Positions 5,448-5,534 of a stretch of 5,534 nucleotides of DNA are shown piece after piece. Positions within the stretch are counted from its first letter, which is position 1. Every line of letters starts with the position of its first letter. Position numbers and translations under genes: made by a program. Source of the DNA: Cenarchaeum sp. SB0662_bin_33 (GTDB lineage: Archaea > Thermoproteota > Nitrososphaeria > Nitrososphaerales > Nitrosopumilaceae); the NCBI GenBank assembly GCA_009840065.1, contig VXON01000201.1, positions 1-5,534 on the forward strand. The letters run 5' to 3'. The notes under the pieces were generated by a model. It made no database searches and was not told the origin of the DNA. It was given only the letters and a program-made list of their open reading frames with translations.

Positions 5448-5534
5448 TATCCTGCACGGGGGTTGGTGCGTAATTCTCCACTAGTGGTTATGCAGAAACC
5501 CCCCTTTGATGGCAGATTCCCTAAATGACTTTTG
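5448..5534 (-). CDS. Possible 3' end of a minus-strand gene (right edge, partial)
   Basis: Two minus-strand frames are open from the right edge. One runs 28 codons to a TAA at 5448-5450 (tail ending RTNPRAG), the other 17 codons to a TAG at 5481-5483 (tail ending GGFLHNH). The third frame stops almost at once. I recognise neither tail, and such short open runs are common by chance. If one is real it would be the gene preceding the small-protein/glycosylase operon. Confidence 0.2.

Noticed and set aside
5170..5481. 103-codon minus-strand frame starting at GTG and overlapping the glycosylase start as ATGA
   Set aside because: It overlaps the 77-residue frame, has no recognisable motif, and would place its start within or beyond the TATA box that fits the 77-residue gene. 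It remains the main alternative in this segment.

Overview
The window looks like chromosomal DNA from an archaeon, most likely a thaumarchaeon (Nitrososphaerota, Nitrosopumilus/Cenarchaeum side). The reasons are a clear archaeal clamp-loader small subunit (RfcS), an archease, a family 5 uracil-DNA glycosylase, a thioredoxin with a short charged N-terminal extension, frequent use of ATA for isoleucine, and AT-rich TATA-like boxes placed about 26-28 nt before several start codons, as expected for leaderless archaeal transcripts. The phylum is an inference; the domain Archaea is well supported.

Layout, left to right. Bases 1-541 hold no convincing gene. A short open frame touching the left edge (1-117, +) may be the tail of a gene, and about 420 bases of apparently non-coding DNA follow. 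Two genes then run on the minus strand: archease (957-1379) and, downstream of it, thioredoxin (542-934), whose own TATA box overlaps the archease stop codon. An 80-base divergent promoter region separates archease from rfcS (1460-2398, +), the only confident plus-strand gene. rfcS converges on a minus-strand pair made of a YwgA-like winged-helix protein (3768-4286) followed, one base later, by a SAMHD1/YwfO-like HD phosphohydrolase that starts at TTG (2504-3766). After a very AT-rich spacer comes a second minus-strand pair: a small cysteine-containing protein (5180-5413) followed six bases later by family 5 uracil-DNA glycosylase (4487-5173). Bases 5448-5534 may contain the end of another minus-strand gene.

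Function. The theme is genome maintenance and housekeeping: clamp loading for replication (RfcS), uracil/deaminated-base excision (UDG), probable dNTP or nucleotide hydrolysis (HD protein), RNA ligase activation (archease) and thiol redox (thioredoxin). The two most interesting units are the YwgA-like/HD pair, which resembles the ywgA-ywfO neighbourhood of Bacillus, and the unrecognised cysteine-containing small protein co-transcribed with the glycosylase. I see no CRISPR array, insertion sequence, tRNA or rRNA.
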